Shown here one piece after another: positions 1-9,019 of a stretch of 64,000 nt of DNA (within the stretch, counting starts at the first letter, position 1; each line of letters starts with the position of its first letter). The notes beneath the pieces were generated by a model. That model saw only the letters and a program-made list of their open reading frames with translations, was not told where the DNA came from and did no database searches. The translations under genes and the position numbers were made by a program. This DNA comes from Paenibacillus validus NBRC 15382 (GTDB lineage: Bacteria > Bacillota > Bacilli > Paenibacillales > NBRC-103111), in the NCBI RefSeq assembly GCF_004000985.1, contig NZ_BIMH01000015.1:1-64000 (forward strand), read 5' to 3'.

Positions 1-422
1 AGCCGCCCGCCGCTGCGGCCGCGCCGCCGGCTGAGCAAACGCCGCCGGCCCCTGTTGCTGCGGCAGCGCCGGTGCATAACGCGCTAACCGTCACCATAAC
101 CGGGGACTCGAAGCGCGGCGTCCTTCTGAAGGAAGGCTCCGTGCCTTATGAGGAAGGAATGACGGTGATGGACGCGCTCAAGCAGGCAACCAAACAACAT
201 AAGATTCAGATGGAATTTCAGGGCAAGGGAGCTTACGCATATGTGCAAGGCATCGATAACTTATATGAATTTGACGAGGGCCCCAAAAGCGGTTGGGTCT
301 ACAAGGTGAACGGCAGCGCGCCCGGCGAAGGCGCCGGCGCCTATAAGGTAAAGGCAGGCGACAAGATCGAATGGCTGTACACGCTTGATCTGGGCGAAGA
401 CGTGGGAGCGAAGCCGAAATGA
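1..422 (+). CDS. DUF4430 domain protein, C-terminal part (5' end outside window)
   Basis: The reading frame is open from the first bases of the window, so the start lies upstream. The visible protein begins with a Pro/Ala-rich linker (about 24 residues) and continues into a domain of about 110 residues whose pattern (VMDALKQATKQHKIQMEF, then GWVYKVNGSAPGEGAGAYKV, ending DKIEWLYTLDLG) fits the DUF4430/transcobalamin-like C-terminal fold. Such domains are found on secreted or surface proteins and often sit beside cobalamin ECF transporters. Its stop overlaps the start of the next gene (ATGA), so it is the first visible gene of the ECF operon. The role as an extracellular ligand-capturing or anchoring module is inferred. 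Confidence 0.72.
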   Translation, partial: PPAAAAAPPAEQTPPAPVAAAAPVHNALTVTITGDSKRGVLLKEGSVPYEEGMTVMDALKQATKQHKIQMEFQGKGAYAYVQGIDNLYEFDEGPKSGWVYKVNGSAPGEGAGAYKVKAGDKIEWLYTLDLGEDVGAKPK

Positions 423-1306
423 ACAGCGGCTTCCGGTCCTTTCACCCGTTTCCATGCTTCTTCTATTTTATAGGCGCTATGGTTCTCGGCATGATCGTGA
501 CCCATCCGGTTTATATCGCGACCCTCTTGCTCCTTCTGGTCGTGCTGGTTGTCTTGAATCGGGAGCTTCGTACTTTGCTAAGTATGCTTACCTTTTTTCT
601 TCCCATTAGTCTGCTGTATGCGCTGATCAATCCGTTGTTTTCCCATCGGGGGAGTCATATCCTGTTTTATGCGTGGGATCAGCCGGTTACGCTGGAATCG
701 CTCGCGTACGGCTTGTTTGCCACCGTCAACCTGCTGGTGCTGCTGGTCCTGTTCATTTCGTATAATGCGGTGATCACGCCCGCCAGGTTTTTGTATTTGT
801 TCGGGTCGCTGTTTCCGAAAATTGCGCTGCTCATCGTCATGGCGATGCGCTTTGTTCCGCTGCTGAAGCATCGGCTGGCCGGCATTTCGTCGGTTCAGCA
901 GATGAAGGGGATCGATCCCGGTCATGGCAGCCTGCGGATACGGATGACGGACGGCATGAAGCTGCTGCAAATTTTGCTGGCGCTCTGTCTCGAGGAAGCG
1001 CTGCAGACGGCCGATGCGATGAAAGCGAAGGGGTACGGCTCCGGCCCCCGCGGACGGTATGAGGAATTTAGAATGCGGCCCCGGGATTGGGGCTTGTTCG
1101 GGCTGCTGCTCGGTTTGTTTACAGGCTGTGTCGTGTTCCGGCTTCTTGGTTATGGGACTTACCGGATTTTTCCGTCGCTTGAACCTGTAACGCTGCAGGG
1201 CTGGGAGACGTTGTCGTACGGGTGCTTTGCGCTGTTCGCGGCGGTGCCGGTCATCATGGAAACGAGGGAGGTGTGGGTGTGGCGATCCTGGAAATCCAAG
1301 ATTTAA
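419..1306 (+). CDS. ecfT: ECF transporter transmembrane subunit (EcfT)
   Basis: Predicted energy-coupling membrane protein of an ECF-type vitamin ABC importer, 295 aa. It has several strongly hydrophobic segments (about residues 15-50, 55-75, 95-120, 225-255 and 265-285) and the long cytoplasmic coupling region containing MRFVPLLKHR and EEALQTADAMKAKGYG, the Ala-x-Gly coupling motif typical of EcfT. The ATG overlaps the stop of the DUF4430 gene. The 3' end overlaps the ATPase gene by 28 bp, which suggests translational coupling. It should couple ATP hydrolysis by the fused ATPase to release of substrate from the S component encoded at 2933. Confidence 0.85.
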   Translation: MNSGFRSFHPFPCFFYFIGAMVLGMIVTHPVYIATLLLLLVVLVVLNRELRTLLSMLTFFLPISLLYALINPLFSHRGSHILFYAWDQPVTLESLAYGLFATVNLLVLLVLFISYNAVITPARFLYLFGSLFPKIALLIVMAMRFVPLLKHRLAGISSVQQMKGIDPGHGSLRIRMTDGMKLLQILLALCLEEALQTADAMKAKGYGSGPRGRYEEFRMRPRDWGLFGLLLGLFTGCVVFRLLGYGTYRIFPSLEPVTLQGWETLSYGCFALFAAVPVIMETREVWVWRSWKSKI

Positions 1307-2931
1307 GCTTTCATTATCCTGCGGGCGAGCAAGCGGTTCTCGACCGGGTCAACCTTGCGGTGGAGCCCGGTGAGTTTGTGCTTCTGTGCGGGACTTCCGG
1401 CTGCGGCAAAACGACACTGCTCCGCCATATCAAAAAGGAGCTGGCGCCCTTCGGCGCGAGAAGCGGGGAGCTGCTGTTTCAAGGCAAGCCTCTCTCGTCG
1501 TATGACGACCGGTATATATCGAGAAATATCGGCATGGTGCAGCAGAGCCCGGAGAATCAGACGGTGACGGACCGGGTGCTGTCGGAGCTCGTGTTCACGA
1601 TGGAAAATGTCGGGTTTCCGTCCGATCTGATGCGGAGGCGGGCGGCGGAGCTGTCCCATTATTTCGGACTGGATGCGCTGCTGGGCAAGCATGTCTTTGA
1701 GCTGTCAGGCGGGCAGAAGCAGCTCGTGCAGCTTGCTTCCGTTCTGGCTCTGCAGCCGCAGCTGCTGCTGCTCGACGAGCCGACGGCGCAGCTCGATCCG
1801 CTGGCCGCGCGGGAGCTGATCCAACTGCTGCACAGGATCAACCAGGATCTTGGCTTGACGATCATCGTCGCCGAGCACCGTTACGAAGAACTGCTGCCTG
1901 TCGTGGATCGGGTGATCGCGATGGAGAACGGCGCGATCCGGCACACGGGAACACCGCGTGAAGCGGTCGGGGCGCTCTGGACGGACGCGGATGAGAGATG
2001 GAAGGATTTTGTCCCGCCGATTCCGAGTCTGTTTATGCAAGTGCAAGAGACCGACAGCCCGCACGAGGCGGTGCCGCTGACGGTCAAAGAAGGCCGGCAG
2101 CAGCTGCGTCGCCTGCCTGGCTTCGGGGCTGCCCGGCAGTCGGCTGCCGCGGATTCGGCGTCGGGCCGTGCGGCGCAAACGACGCGGCCGGAGGGGCCGG
2201 TTTTGCTGGAATGCAGGGAGCTGTACCTGCAATACGGCCCCAAGGATGCCGCGCCGGTGCTGAAGCATGCTTCGCTTCGCGTGTATGCCGGCGAGGTGCT
2301 GGCGATTCTGGGCGCGAACGGTTCCGGCAAAACGACGCTGCTGAAGGCCATGGCCGGTATGCTGAAGCCGCAAAAGGGAAAGCTCTTTTTTCAAGGGAAA
2401 GACCTGGGCAAATGGAAGCCCCATGAACGCGCCGCGCGGATCGGATTTCTCGATCAAAATCCGCTAACGTATTTTATCGAGGACACGGTGGAGCTGGAGC
2501 TTCGGCAGGCGGCGGCCCGTGCGGTACACAGGGGGACCGGCTCAGCCGAAGACACCGCGGACATCGTCAACAGGCTGGGACTGGGACGCGTGCTGGAGCG
2601 GCACCCCTACGATCTAAGCGAAGGGGAACGTCAGCTTGCGGCGCTCGCCGCGGTGCTGCTGTCAGGCCCCGATCTCCTGCTGCTCGACGAGCCGACCAAA
2701 GGGCTCGATCCCGCGGCCAAGCGCCGCTGGGGAGAGCGGCTCCGGGAGCTGCAGCAGCTGGGCAAAACCGTGGTCATGGTTACGCACGACGTGGAATTTG
2801 CCGCGGAATACGCGACCCGGTGTGCGATGATGTTTGACGGGATGCTCGCGGCCGATGAAGCGCCATCGTTGTTTTTTCGCGATAACTTGTACTATACGAC
2901 GGCGATGTGCCAGCTGCTGAGGGAGGTTTAA
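1279..2931 (+). CDS. Fused double ATPase of ECF transporter (EcfA-EcfA' type)
   Basis: A 550-aa protein with two complete ABC nucleotide-binding domains in tandem. Domain 1 has Walker A GTSGCGKTT near residue 38, signature LSGGQKQ near 142 and Walker B LLLLDEPTAQLDP near 162. Domain 2 has GANGSGKTT near 345, LSEGERQ near 447 and LLLLDEPTKGLDP near 467. An Ala/Arg-rich linker (about residues 275-310) joins them. I prefer the GTG at 1279 over an upstream ATG at 1222 because GGGAGG lies 6-8 bases before it and the protein then begins directly with the first ABC strand (AILEIQDLSF). In most ECF systems the two ATPases are separate genes; fused forms are known for some vitamin systems. Confidence 0.85.
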   Translation: MAILEIQDLSFHYPAGEQAVLDRVNLAVEPGEFVLLCGTSGCGKTTLLRHIKKELAPFGARSGELLFQGKPLSSYDDRYISRNIGMVQQSPENQTVTDRVLSELVFTMENVGFPSDLMRRRAAELSHYFGLDALLGKHVFELSGGQKQLVQLASVLALQPQLLLLDEPTAQLDPLAARELIQLLHRINQDLGLTIIVAEHRYEELLPVVDRVIAMENGAIRHTGTPREAVGALWTDADERWKDFVPPIPSLFMQVQETDSPHEAVPLTVKEGRQQLRRLPGFGAARQSAAADSASGRAAQTTRPEGPVLLECRELYLQYGPKDAAPVLKHASLRVYAGEVLAILGANGSGKTTLLKAMAGMLKPQKGKLFFQGKDLGKWKPHERAARIGFLDQNPLTYFIEDTVELELRQAAARAVHRGTGSAEDTADIVNRLGLGRVLERHPYDLSEGERQLAALAAVLLSGPDLLLLDEPTKGLDPAAKRRWGERLRELQQLGKTVVMVTHDVEFAAEYATRCAMMFDGMLAADEAPSLFFRDNLYYTTAMCQLLREV

Positions 2932-2932
2932 C

Positions 2933-3631
2933 ATGGCGCGCGTCCGTTTCGCTTCGGCTGTCGTCATCCTCTTGTTTTTCGGCTCGCTCGCCTATATGGC
3001 GTGGGCGAACGATGAGCAGTATTTGCCCATCGCCTTATTGTTGGTGTGCGCATCGATTGTGCCGTTCTTCCTTCGCTATGAGAGTCGGTCCCTTCAGGCA
3101 AGGGAAATCGTGCTGGTGGCCGTACTTTCCGCAATTGCCACCGTCGGGCGCGTTCCTTTCGCCGCTTTGCCGAGCGTGCAGCCCACATCGTTCGTGATCA
3201 TCGTCTCCGCTCTCGTGTTCGGTTCCGAGACGGGCTTCATGGTCGGGGCGGTGGCCGCGCTGGTCTCCAATATGTTTCTGGGACAAGGTCCCTGGACGCC
3301 TTGGCAAATGTTCAGCTGGGGCATGATCGGCTGGACGGCCGGTATGCTGTATCAGCGGGGCTGGCTGAAAAACCGGTACATGCTGATCGCCTTCGGGTTC
3401 GTCTGGGGCATCTTGTTCGGGTGGATCATGAATATTTGGCTGCTGGCGGGCATGGGGCAAGATTTGACCTGGGCCTCGGCTCTGGCCGTCTATGCCTCCA
3501 GCTTTTATTTCGATTTGGCCCACGCGCTCAGCAATGTGTTTTTTCTGGCCGTCTTGGGTCCGGGGTGGATTAAAATTTTGGAACGGTACAGGTTGAAGTA
3601 CGGCTTGCTGGATAGCCAGGGCTGGTCATGA
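2933..3631 (+). CDS. ECF transporter S component (substrate-binding membrane protein), probably cobalamin
   Basis: A 232-aa membrane protein with about six hydrophobic segments. The middle part (VQPTSFVIIVSALVFGSETG and FSWGMIGWTAGMLYQRGW) looks like the S-component/YvdD-like fold in which conserved small residues pack against EcfT. The ATG follows GGGAGGT, one base after the ATPase stop. With the DUF4430 gene, ecfT and the fused ATPase it forms a dedicated ECF importer. Cobalamin or a corrinoid is my best guess because DUF4430 proteins commonly accompany B12-type ECF systems. No riboswitch is visible because the operon start is outside the window. S-component specificity cannot be read from sequence by eye. 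Confidence 0.75.
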   Translation: MARVRFASAVVILLFFGSLAYMAWANDEQYLPIALLLVCASIVPFFLRYESRSLQAREIVLVAVLSAIATVGRVPFAALPSVQPTSFVIIVSALVFGSETGFMVGAVAALVSNMFLGQGPWTPWQMFSWGMIGWTAGMLYQRGWLKNRYMLIAFGFVWGILFGWIMNIWLLAGMGQDLTWASALAVYASSFYFDLAHALSNVFFLAVLGPGWIKILERYRLKYGLLDSQGWS

Positions 3632-3808
3632 AGTCATATACGGCCGCGGACGATGCGTCTGTGGCCTTTCTTCCGCACCCTGGATAATCCGCAAGATACC
3701 AAAGTGGATTCCGCAACATCCTTCATAGAATTGCTTGACGGGACGGTCTATAATAGGCTGGGAAAATGGTTGGTTTAACGGTTGTGTTAACGAGGGTTGG
3801 AGGAGACT

Positions 3809-4624
3809 ATGTCACAATCAGGACAGAGCATGCTGGTGGAAGCACTTGAATTTCTCTCTGCCAAGAGAATGGACGGTAATGACCCGTGGCCCCAAATATC
3901 GGAGCCCTGTGCCGATGTCACTTCTCTCGTATTTATCAAGGGGGGGCGGGGAGAGAGCGTTATCGAGAATGTGACCTACTCCGTCAGAGAAGGGGATATC
4001 GTCATCTGCCATCCGCTTGTGCCTTTTCAGCTTCGTTCTTCAGCAGATCATCCGTTAATGATCATTTATTGTACATTCTCGATTCATGTGTCCGGAAAAA
4101 ACAAAGGACAGCTGCTGGATGCCGGCCAATGTCCGGTCGTACCTCTTCGCAATAACCTTCGCGCGATGGGCAATTATTTCGAAGCCATTGTTCACGAGTA
4201 TGAGCATCCTTCGGCAGGGTCCAGGGAAATCGTAAACAGTTTAATGAAAACGATTACAATCATGCTGATCCGAATGCTTGAAGCGATGAAAGTCCCCGAA
4301 TACACGTCGATCACTCAAACCGTAAAAGAATATATCCAGAGTCATTTCGAACAGGAATTAACGCTTAATGATTTGGCTGAGCTGGTATATGTCAGTCCGT
4401 ATCACCTGGTCCACACCTTTAAGAATGACGTCGGCATGGCGCCTATCCAATATTTGATTCATTGCCGGATCGAAGAGGCCAAGCGTCTGCTGCGGAGTAC
4501 GGAATTGTCGGTCAGCGACATTTCATTTCGGGTCGGCTACCCTAATTCCAACTACTTTAATCAAATTTTCAAAAAGATGGCGGGAGTCACCCCGGGCAAA
4601 TATCGAAGCGATGCGAGGCGGTAG
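3809..4624 (+). CDS. AraC family transcriptional regulator
   Basis: A 271-aa regulator. The N-terminal half (residues 1-150) is a cupin-like ligand-binding domain with the typical ENVTYSVREGDIVICHPLVP strand pattern. The C-terminal 100 residues carry the two helix-turn-helix motifs of AraC proteins (LTLNDLAELVYVSPYHLVHT, then LSVSDISFRVGYPNSNYFNQ, ending with KKMAGVTPGKYR). The ATG at 3809 is preceded by TTGGAGGAG; the in-frame TTG at 3797 is part of that ribosome site and is rejected. It ends 57 bp before the first sugar ABC ATPase in the same direction, so it probably activates the 4.7-13.2 kb transport and oxidoreductase genes in response to the transported ligand. Confidence 0.9.
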   Translation: MSQSGQSMLVEALEFLSAKRMDGNDPWPQISEPCADVTSLVFIKGGRGESVIENVTYSVREGDIVICHPLVPFQLRSSADHPLMIIYCTFSIHVSGKNKGQLLDAGQCPVVPLRNNLRAMGNYFEAIVHEYEHPSAGSREIVNSLMKTITIMLIRMLEAMKVPEYTSITQTVKEYIQSHFEQELTLNDLAELVYVSPYHLVHTFKNDVGMAPIQYLIHCRIEEAKRLLRSTELSVSDISFRVGYPNSNYFNQIFKKMAGVTPGKYRSDARR

Positions 4625-4681
4625 CTCCATCACGCGGGCTGCCGGTGCAAGTAAATAGACAGGATGCTGGAGGGCTTTCGG

Positions 4682-6178
4682 ATGCTTGAGCTGCAGGGTA
4701 TCAGCAAATCGTTCTTAAACAATAAAGCCTTGGATAAAGTCAATTTTTCTTTACAAGCAGGCGAGGTGCATGCGCTTATCGGTCCGAACGGCGCAGGCAA
4801 ATCGACCTTGATGAAAATATTAACCGGCATGTATGAGCCAGACGAAGGGGCTATCCTGCTCGGCGGACAACCGGTTCAAATTCGGTCTATTCTGGAAGCG
4901 CAAAAGCTTGGAATCGCCATTCTTCATCAGGAACCGATGCTCGTTCAGGATATGAGCGTCGTCGATAATATATTTCTCGGTGTCGAACCGCGGATTGCCG
5001 GCATGATTCCGAGATTCCGCTATATGAAGGAAGAGAGCAAACGATTGCTCAAAACGTTGGGAGTTCCCCTTCACCCCAATACGCCCGTGAGAAATTTATC
5101 GTACAGCCAACAATTCGTCGTTGCCATCGCTAAAGCGCTGTCGTTCAAATCTAAAATTCTTATCATGGATGAGCCGTCTTCCTGTTTATCCGAGTTCGAG
5201 AGCGGGCGTTTGTTCGACGTGATCCGCAAGCTGAAACGGGAAGGGGTGGCCATCGTCTATATTACGCACCGCATCAAAGAGGTGATGCAAATCTGCGACC
5301 GGGTCACCTTTCTCCGCGACGGAAGACATGTCGCCACGATGGACGTAGCGGGAATGAGCGAAGAAGAAGCGATCAAAATGATGCTGGGAAGAGAGCTGCA
5401 TCAATATTTTCCTCCAATTTTGGACGAAGCGGGGGAAACGTTGGTCAGGGTACAAGGCCTGACGAAAAAGCCGTTTTTTTATGACATCGATTTTTCATTG
5501 CGGGAAGGCGAGATTTTAGGCGTTGCCGGCTTGATTGGATCGGGAACCTCGGAGCTGGCCAAAGCGCTATTCGGCAAAGAGAAGCGGGACCGCGGCAGCA
5601 TATTTTGGCGCAACCGGGAGCTTCCGTACAAGAAAGGACGGGACGCCTCCGATTTTCGCTTCGGATTCGTCAATCAGGATCGCATTGAGGAGGGCCTGTT
5701 TTTGGAGATGGGCGTGAATCGCAATTTAACGATGCCCGGACTGGACAAAATCATGCGGTACCATATTCTAAACGCGAATAAAGAAAATGACGCGGCTTTG
5801 GATGCCGTTATCGAAATGGACATCAAAATTCAGCATCTGAATCAAAAGGTGAAATATTTAAGCAGAGGCAGCCAGCAAAAGGTGATGCTCGGGAAATGGC
5901 TGGTTCCTCAAAGCGATCTTTACTTGCTGGATGAACCGACACGGGGCGTAGACATTGGAAGTAAAGTTGAAATTTACGCGAAAATTCACGATCTGGCAGC
6001 CGCCGGCAAAGGCGTGATCGTCTTTTCGTCCGATTTTGCGGTATTAATGGGGTTGTGCACGCGAATTCTGGTCATGTATCAAGGGCGGATTGCTGCGGAG
6101 CTGCATCACAGCGAGGCAAGTGAAAAAAAAATACTGCATTATGCTACGGGAGGATCGCATGATTCGCAAGAAACATAA
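4682..6178 (+). CDS. Sugar-type ABC transporter ATPase (RbsA/MglA family, divergent)
   Basis: A 498-aa two-domain ATPase of the carbohydrate-uptake (CUT2) type. Domain 1 has Walker A GPNGAGKST near residue 34 but an unusual signature LSYSQQF and Walker B MDEPSSCLS. Domain 2 has the expected degenerate P-loop of RbsA proteins (GLIGSGTSEL), signature LSRGSQQK and DEPTRGVDIGSK. The ATG at 4682 is chosen because GGAGGG lies 7 bases upstream; the ATG at 4664 precedes that site. It is followed by a binding protein and by a second, more canonical ATPase. Its closest relative within the window is the ATPase at 33532, not the neighbour at 7493. Confidence 0.85.
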   Translation: MLELQGISKSFLNNKALDKVNFSLQAGEVHALIGPNGAGKSTLMKILTGMYEPDEGAILLGGQPVQIRSILEAQKLGIAILHQEPMLVQDMSVVDNIFLGVEPRIAGMIPRFRYMKEESKRLLKTLGVPLHPNTPVRNLSYSQQFVVAIAKALSFKSKILIMDEPSSCLSEFESGRLFDVIRKLKREGVAIVYITHRIKEVMQICDRVTFLRDGRHVATMDVAGMSEEEAIKMMLGRELHQYFPPILDEAGETLVRVQGLTKKPFFYDIDFSLREGEILGVAGLIGSGTSELAKALFGKEKRDRGSIFWRNRELPYKKGRDASDFRFGFVNQDRIEEGLFLEMGVNRNLTMPGLDKIMRYHILNANKENDAALDAVIEMDIKIQHLNQKVKYLSRGSQQKVMLGKWLVPQSDLYLLDEPTRGVDIGSKVEIYAKIHDLAAAGKGVIVFSSDFAVLMGLCTRILVMYQGRIAAELHHSEASEKKILHYATGGSHDSQET

Positions 6179-6233
6179 CTTCAAGCCACAATTTTGTTAA
6201 GTGTAAGCGGATTCAATATCCAGTATGATAGGC

Positions 6234-6248
6234 ATGTGAGCGCTTATA
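6234..6248 (+). promoter_or_regulatory. Possible cre (CcpA) site overlapping a -10 hexamer
   Basis: ATGTGAGCGCTTATA matches the cre pattern WTGNAANCGNWNNCW at all but two fixed positions. It overlaps a perfect -10 TATAAT at 6245-6250 that lacks a good -35, an arrangement compatible with an activator-dependent promoter for the binding-protein gene at 6294 (the AraC protein at 3809 is the obvious candidate). Eye-based match only. Confidence 0.35.
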
Positions 6249-6293
6249 ATAAAGGATTAAAATGAAGCTCGAATAGAAAGGGAGGGTTTATCC

Positions 6294-7424
6294 TTGTTCA
6301 AAACAAAAACCAATTTCCTCATGGTCCTGATCCTGCTGGTTACCGTTGTTACAGCAGGCTGTGGGCAAAATGCCGCTCCACCCGATTCAAATGGCGGGCA
6401 AGCCGGCGCCCAGACCGCAGGCAGCGGCAAGGAGGAGGGGCTGGCCAAGCTGCCTCCGCTGAAGGAGGAGGAGGCGCTGGGGAAACCGGCCGGCGTCGAT
6501 ACGCTGGAGCTGACGCCGGAGGAAGCGGCGAAAATCAAAGAGATGAAGCCTGTGATCGGTTATTCCGTTCATTTTGGCGACATCGCATCGGAGAAAGTGA
6601 TTGGCCAGGCGATTAAAGAAACCGTCGAGTCCTATGGCGGAAAGTACATTTTGACGGATGCGCAAAGGAATCTCAATAAACAAATGAGCGACGTCGAATC
6701 GCTCATCCTTCAGAAGGTGAACGGGGTTGTGGCCATTGGGGTTGATACGGCTGCTTTTGGCCCGGCTGTTAAAAAATTAAACGACGCGAAAATTCCCGTC
6801 GTGCTTGGCGGCGGGCCTCCTAACCAAGGCGATTTCGTGAGCCTGGTAGACCCGGATGGTTACGGCGGCGGTTTTGCGGCAGGCAAAGCATTGGTCAAAG
6901 AGCTGAAGGCCAAAGGGATTGAAAGCAAATCTTTAGCGACGATCGGGCTAAGGGCTTATATTTTGACTTGCGAGCAAAGAGTCAGGGGCTTCGAAGACGC
7001 TGTCCGGGAAGACGGCTATAAAATCGTGGCAAGAGGTCAGGCAGACACGGCCGATCAGGCCCAACAAGAGTTTGAAAACATTTTGACGGCGCATCCGGAC
7101 GTTGTCGGAGCCTTCGGCGTCTATGAGACGCCGGCTTTAGGGATGGAAGCGGCGGTTCGGACTTCCGGACGCAAGGATGTTTTCGTCGTTACCCATGATT
7201 TGAACGATCACCTTGCCAAAGGAATGGCGGATGGGAATAAAATTGTGATCTTCACCTCGTCCCAGGACTTGTATGCCGAAGGAAAATACAAAGCGTTGGC
7301 GCTGTTAAAGGCCGTAGCCGGCGGGCAAGTTCCTAAATATGTGACGGTAGCCACCTTGCCTACCTCTGCGGAGAACGTGAAGGAGATGTATAAGAAAGTA
7401 TTCAATAAAGACTGGCCCAATTAA
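6294..7424 (+). CDS. Sugar-type ABC transporter substrate-binding lipoprotein
   Basis: A 376-aa periplasmic-binding-protein-4 (RbsB-like) family protein. The N-terminus is a lipoprotein signal with lipobox VTAGC (Cys23), followed by a Gly/Ser/Ala/Pro-rich linker and then the two-lobed binding fold (VIGYSVHFGDIASEKVIGQA, VVAIGVDTAAFGPAVKKLND, VVLGGGPPNQGDF and later ENILTAHPDVVGAFGVYETP). It starts at TTG 6294 after GGGAGGG. It lies between two ATPase genes of the same transporter class and should deliver a sugar or sugar-like ligand to the permease at 9020. The ligand is unknown. A strong hairpin follows the gene at 7443. Confidence 0.9.
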   Translation: MFKTKTNFLMVLILLVTVVTAGCGQNAAPPDSNGGQAGAQTAGSGKEEGLAKLPPLKEEEALGKPAGVDTLELTPEEAAKIKEMKPVIGYSVHFGDIASEKVIGQAIKETVESYGGKYILTDAQRNLNKQMSDVESLILQKVNGVVAIGVDTAAFGPAVKKLNDAKIPVVLGGGPPNQGDFVSLVDPDGYGGGFAAGKALVKELKAKGIESKSLATIGLRAYILTCEQRVRGFEDAVREDGYKIVARGQADTADQAQQEFENILTAHPDVVGAFGVYETPALGMEAAVRTSGRKDVFVVTHDLNDHLAKGMADGNKIVIFTSSQDLYAEGKYKALALLKAVAGGQVPKYVTVATLPTSAENVKEMYKKVFNKDWPN

Positions 7425-7442
7425 TTCGTAGCAAACTAGGGT

Positions 7443-7469
7443 CCCGGGCTGGATACGATCCGGTCCGGG
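7443..7469 (+). other. Intergenic mRNA hairpin after binding-protein gene
   Basis: CCCGGGCTGGAT and ATCCGGTCCGGG form a continuous 12-bp stem (two G-U pairs) around the 3-base loop ACG. No T-run follows, so a partial terminator or 3'-end stabiliser that keeps the binding protein in excess over the ATPase and permease is more likely than a full terminator. Confidence 0.6.
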
Positions 7470-7492
7470 TTCGTCTATAGGGGAGGTTTACT

Positions 7493-8992
7493 GTGGCTGA
7501 GCATGTACTGGAAATGGCCGGAATCACCAAAGTTTTCCCGGGAGTTAAAGCTGTAGACAACGTAAACTTTACCCTGAGAAAAGGGGAAGTTCATGCTTTA
7601 TTAGGTGAGAACGGGGCGGGCAAAACGACTTTAATGAAAATTCTTGCCGGCGTTTACCGTCCGGAACAGGGGAAAATTGTAATCGACGGGCAGCCCGTTC
7701 AAATCAACTCCAGAAAAAAATCCCAAGAGCTGGGCGTCGGCATGATCTTCCAAGAGCTGAGCGTGCTGCCCAATCTCAATGTAGCTGAAAATTTGTTCCT
7801 GGCGAAGGAAAAGAAAAAGGGGATGCTGCTCGACAACTCCCTGATGGAAAAAGAAGCGCAAGCGCTTCTCCAAAGCCTGGGCTTATCTATAAGCCCCAAT
7901 CAGATCGTGAAAAATTTAAGCATGGGTGAACGCCAGGTTATCGAGATCGCCCGAGCGATTTCAAGCGACGCGAAAATTATCGTCATGGATGAACCGACTT
8001 CGGCCTTAACCCATGACGAGCAGGAAAAGCTTTTTGAAATCATTCAGAAATTAAAGGCCAGAGGAACTGCCATTATATATGTATCCCACCGAATGGACGA
8101 GATTTTCAAAATTTGCGACCGGATTACCGTACTTCGGGACGGCAAGAAGATCGATACGGTGGATACGAAAGAAGCGGACATCAAACAAATCATCAACATG
8201 ATGATCGGCGATAACGAAGGGTTTCATGAATCGGTCATTGCGAGGAAGCAAACGGGCAAGCAAACGGCCGCTCCGATCTTACAAGTAGACCGTCTCACCG
8301 GCACCAAGTTTAAAAATGTCAGCTTTAAGCTTTATAAAGGGGAGATTCTGGGCATTGCCGGGTTATTGGGCAGCGGCAGGACGGAAATATTACGCGCGAT
8401 CTGCGGGCTGGACCCGGTCTCATCGGGAACGATAACCATGAATGGAACCGTGCGCAGGATCAAATCGATTCAGGACGCTATCCGGCTTGGCATTATTATG
8501 GTTCCGGAAGATCGAAGAAATGAAGGGATCATACCGGGCATGTCGATCAGGGAAAATGTAACCTTAACCAATCTTCCCGCTTTTTTCCCCAGCGGCGTCA
8601 TTAAGTCCAAAACGGAACATACCGTGGCCCGCCGGAACATCACGGATTTAAAAATAGCGCCCGGAGATCCGGAGAAAAAGGTCGGCAAGCTCAGCGGCGG
8701 CAATCAGCAAAAGGTCGTCATCTCGAGATGCCTGAATCTGAATCCCCAAATTCTGCTGCTGGATGAACCGACGCAAGGCATTGATATTGTGGCCAAAACC
8801 GAATTGTATAAATTGTTTCGTTCATTAGCCGATCAAGGCATGGCGATCATCGTTGTATCATCGGAACTGCCGGAGCTCGTGTCGATCACGGACCGGACGA
8901 TCGTCCTTTATGACGGGCAAGTCAAAACAACGCTCGAAGACGCTGAGATCAATAACAAGAGCATCTTGTATCACGCTACCGGGGGGCAATAA
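7493..8992 (+). CDS. Sugar-type ABC transporter ATPase (RbsA/MglA family, canonical)
   Basis: A 499-aa CUT2-type ATPase with two domains. Domain 1 has Walker A GENGAGKTT, signature LSMGERQ and Walker B MDEPTSALT. Domain 2 has the reduced P-loop GLLGSGRTEI, signature LSGGNQQK and LDEPTQGIDIVAK. The GTG start at 7493 follows GGGGAGGT. It is directly followed by the permease at 9020, so this is the ATPase most likely to power that permease. The ATPase at 4682 would then be a second, alternative or regulatory partner. Both ABC proteins flank a single binding protein. Confidence 0.92.
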   Translation: MAEHVLEMAGITKVFPGVKAVDNVNFTLRKGEVHALLGENGAGKTTLMKILAGVYRPEQGKIVIDGQPVQINSRKKSQELGVGMIFQELSVLPNLNVAENLFLAKEKKKGMLLDNSLMEKEAQALLQSLGLSISPNQIVKNLSMGERQVIEIARAISSDAKIIVMDEPTSALTHDEQEKLFEIIQKLKARGTAIIYVSHRMDEIFKICDRITVLRDGKKIDTVDTKEADIKQIINMMIGDNEGFHESVIARKQTGKQTAAPILQVDRLTGTKFKNVSFKLYKGEILGIAGLLGSGRTEILRAICGLDPVSSGTITMNGTVRRIKSIQDAIRLGIIMVPEDRRNEGIIPGMSIRENVTLTNLPAFFPSGVIKSKTEHTVARRNITDLKIAPGDPEKKVGKLSGGNQQKVVISRCLNLNPQILLLDEPTQGIDIVAKTELYKLFRSLADQGMAIIVVSSELPELVSITDRTIVLYDGQVKTTLEDAEINNKSILYHATGGQ

Positions 8993-9019
8993 TTCGCAAT
9001 GGAACTGGGAGGACAAAAA

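Noticed and set aside
1222-1278. Longer start for the ECF ATPase (ATG at 1222)
   Set aside because: It lies deep inside ecfT and has no ribosome site, whereas GTG 1279 has GGGAGG and begins with the first ABC strand.
3731-3754. Promoter TTGACG ... TATAAT upstream of the AraC gene
   Set aside because: Only 8 bases separate the hexamers, so they cannot be used together; the -10 may still be real.
6194-6229. Promoter TTGTTA ... TATGAT upstream of the binding-protein gene at 6294
   Set aside because: The spacing of 24 bases is too long for sigmaA; the TATAAT at 6245 is a better -10.
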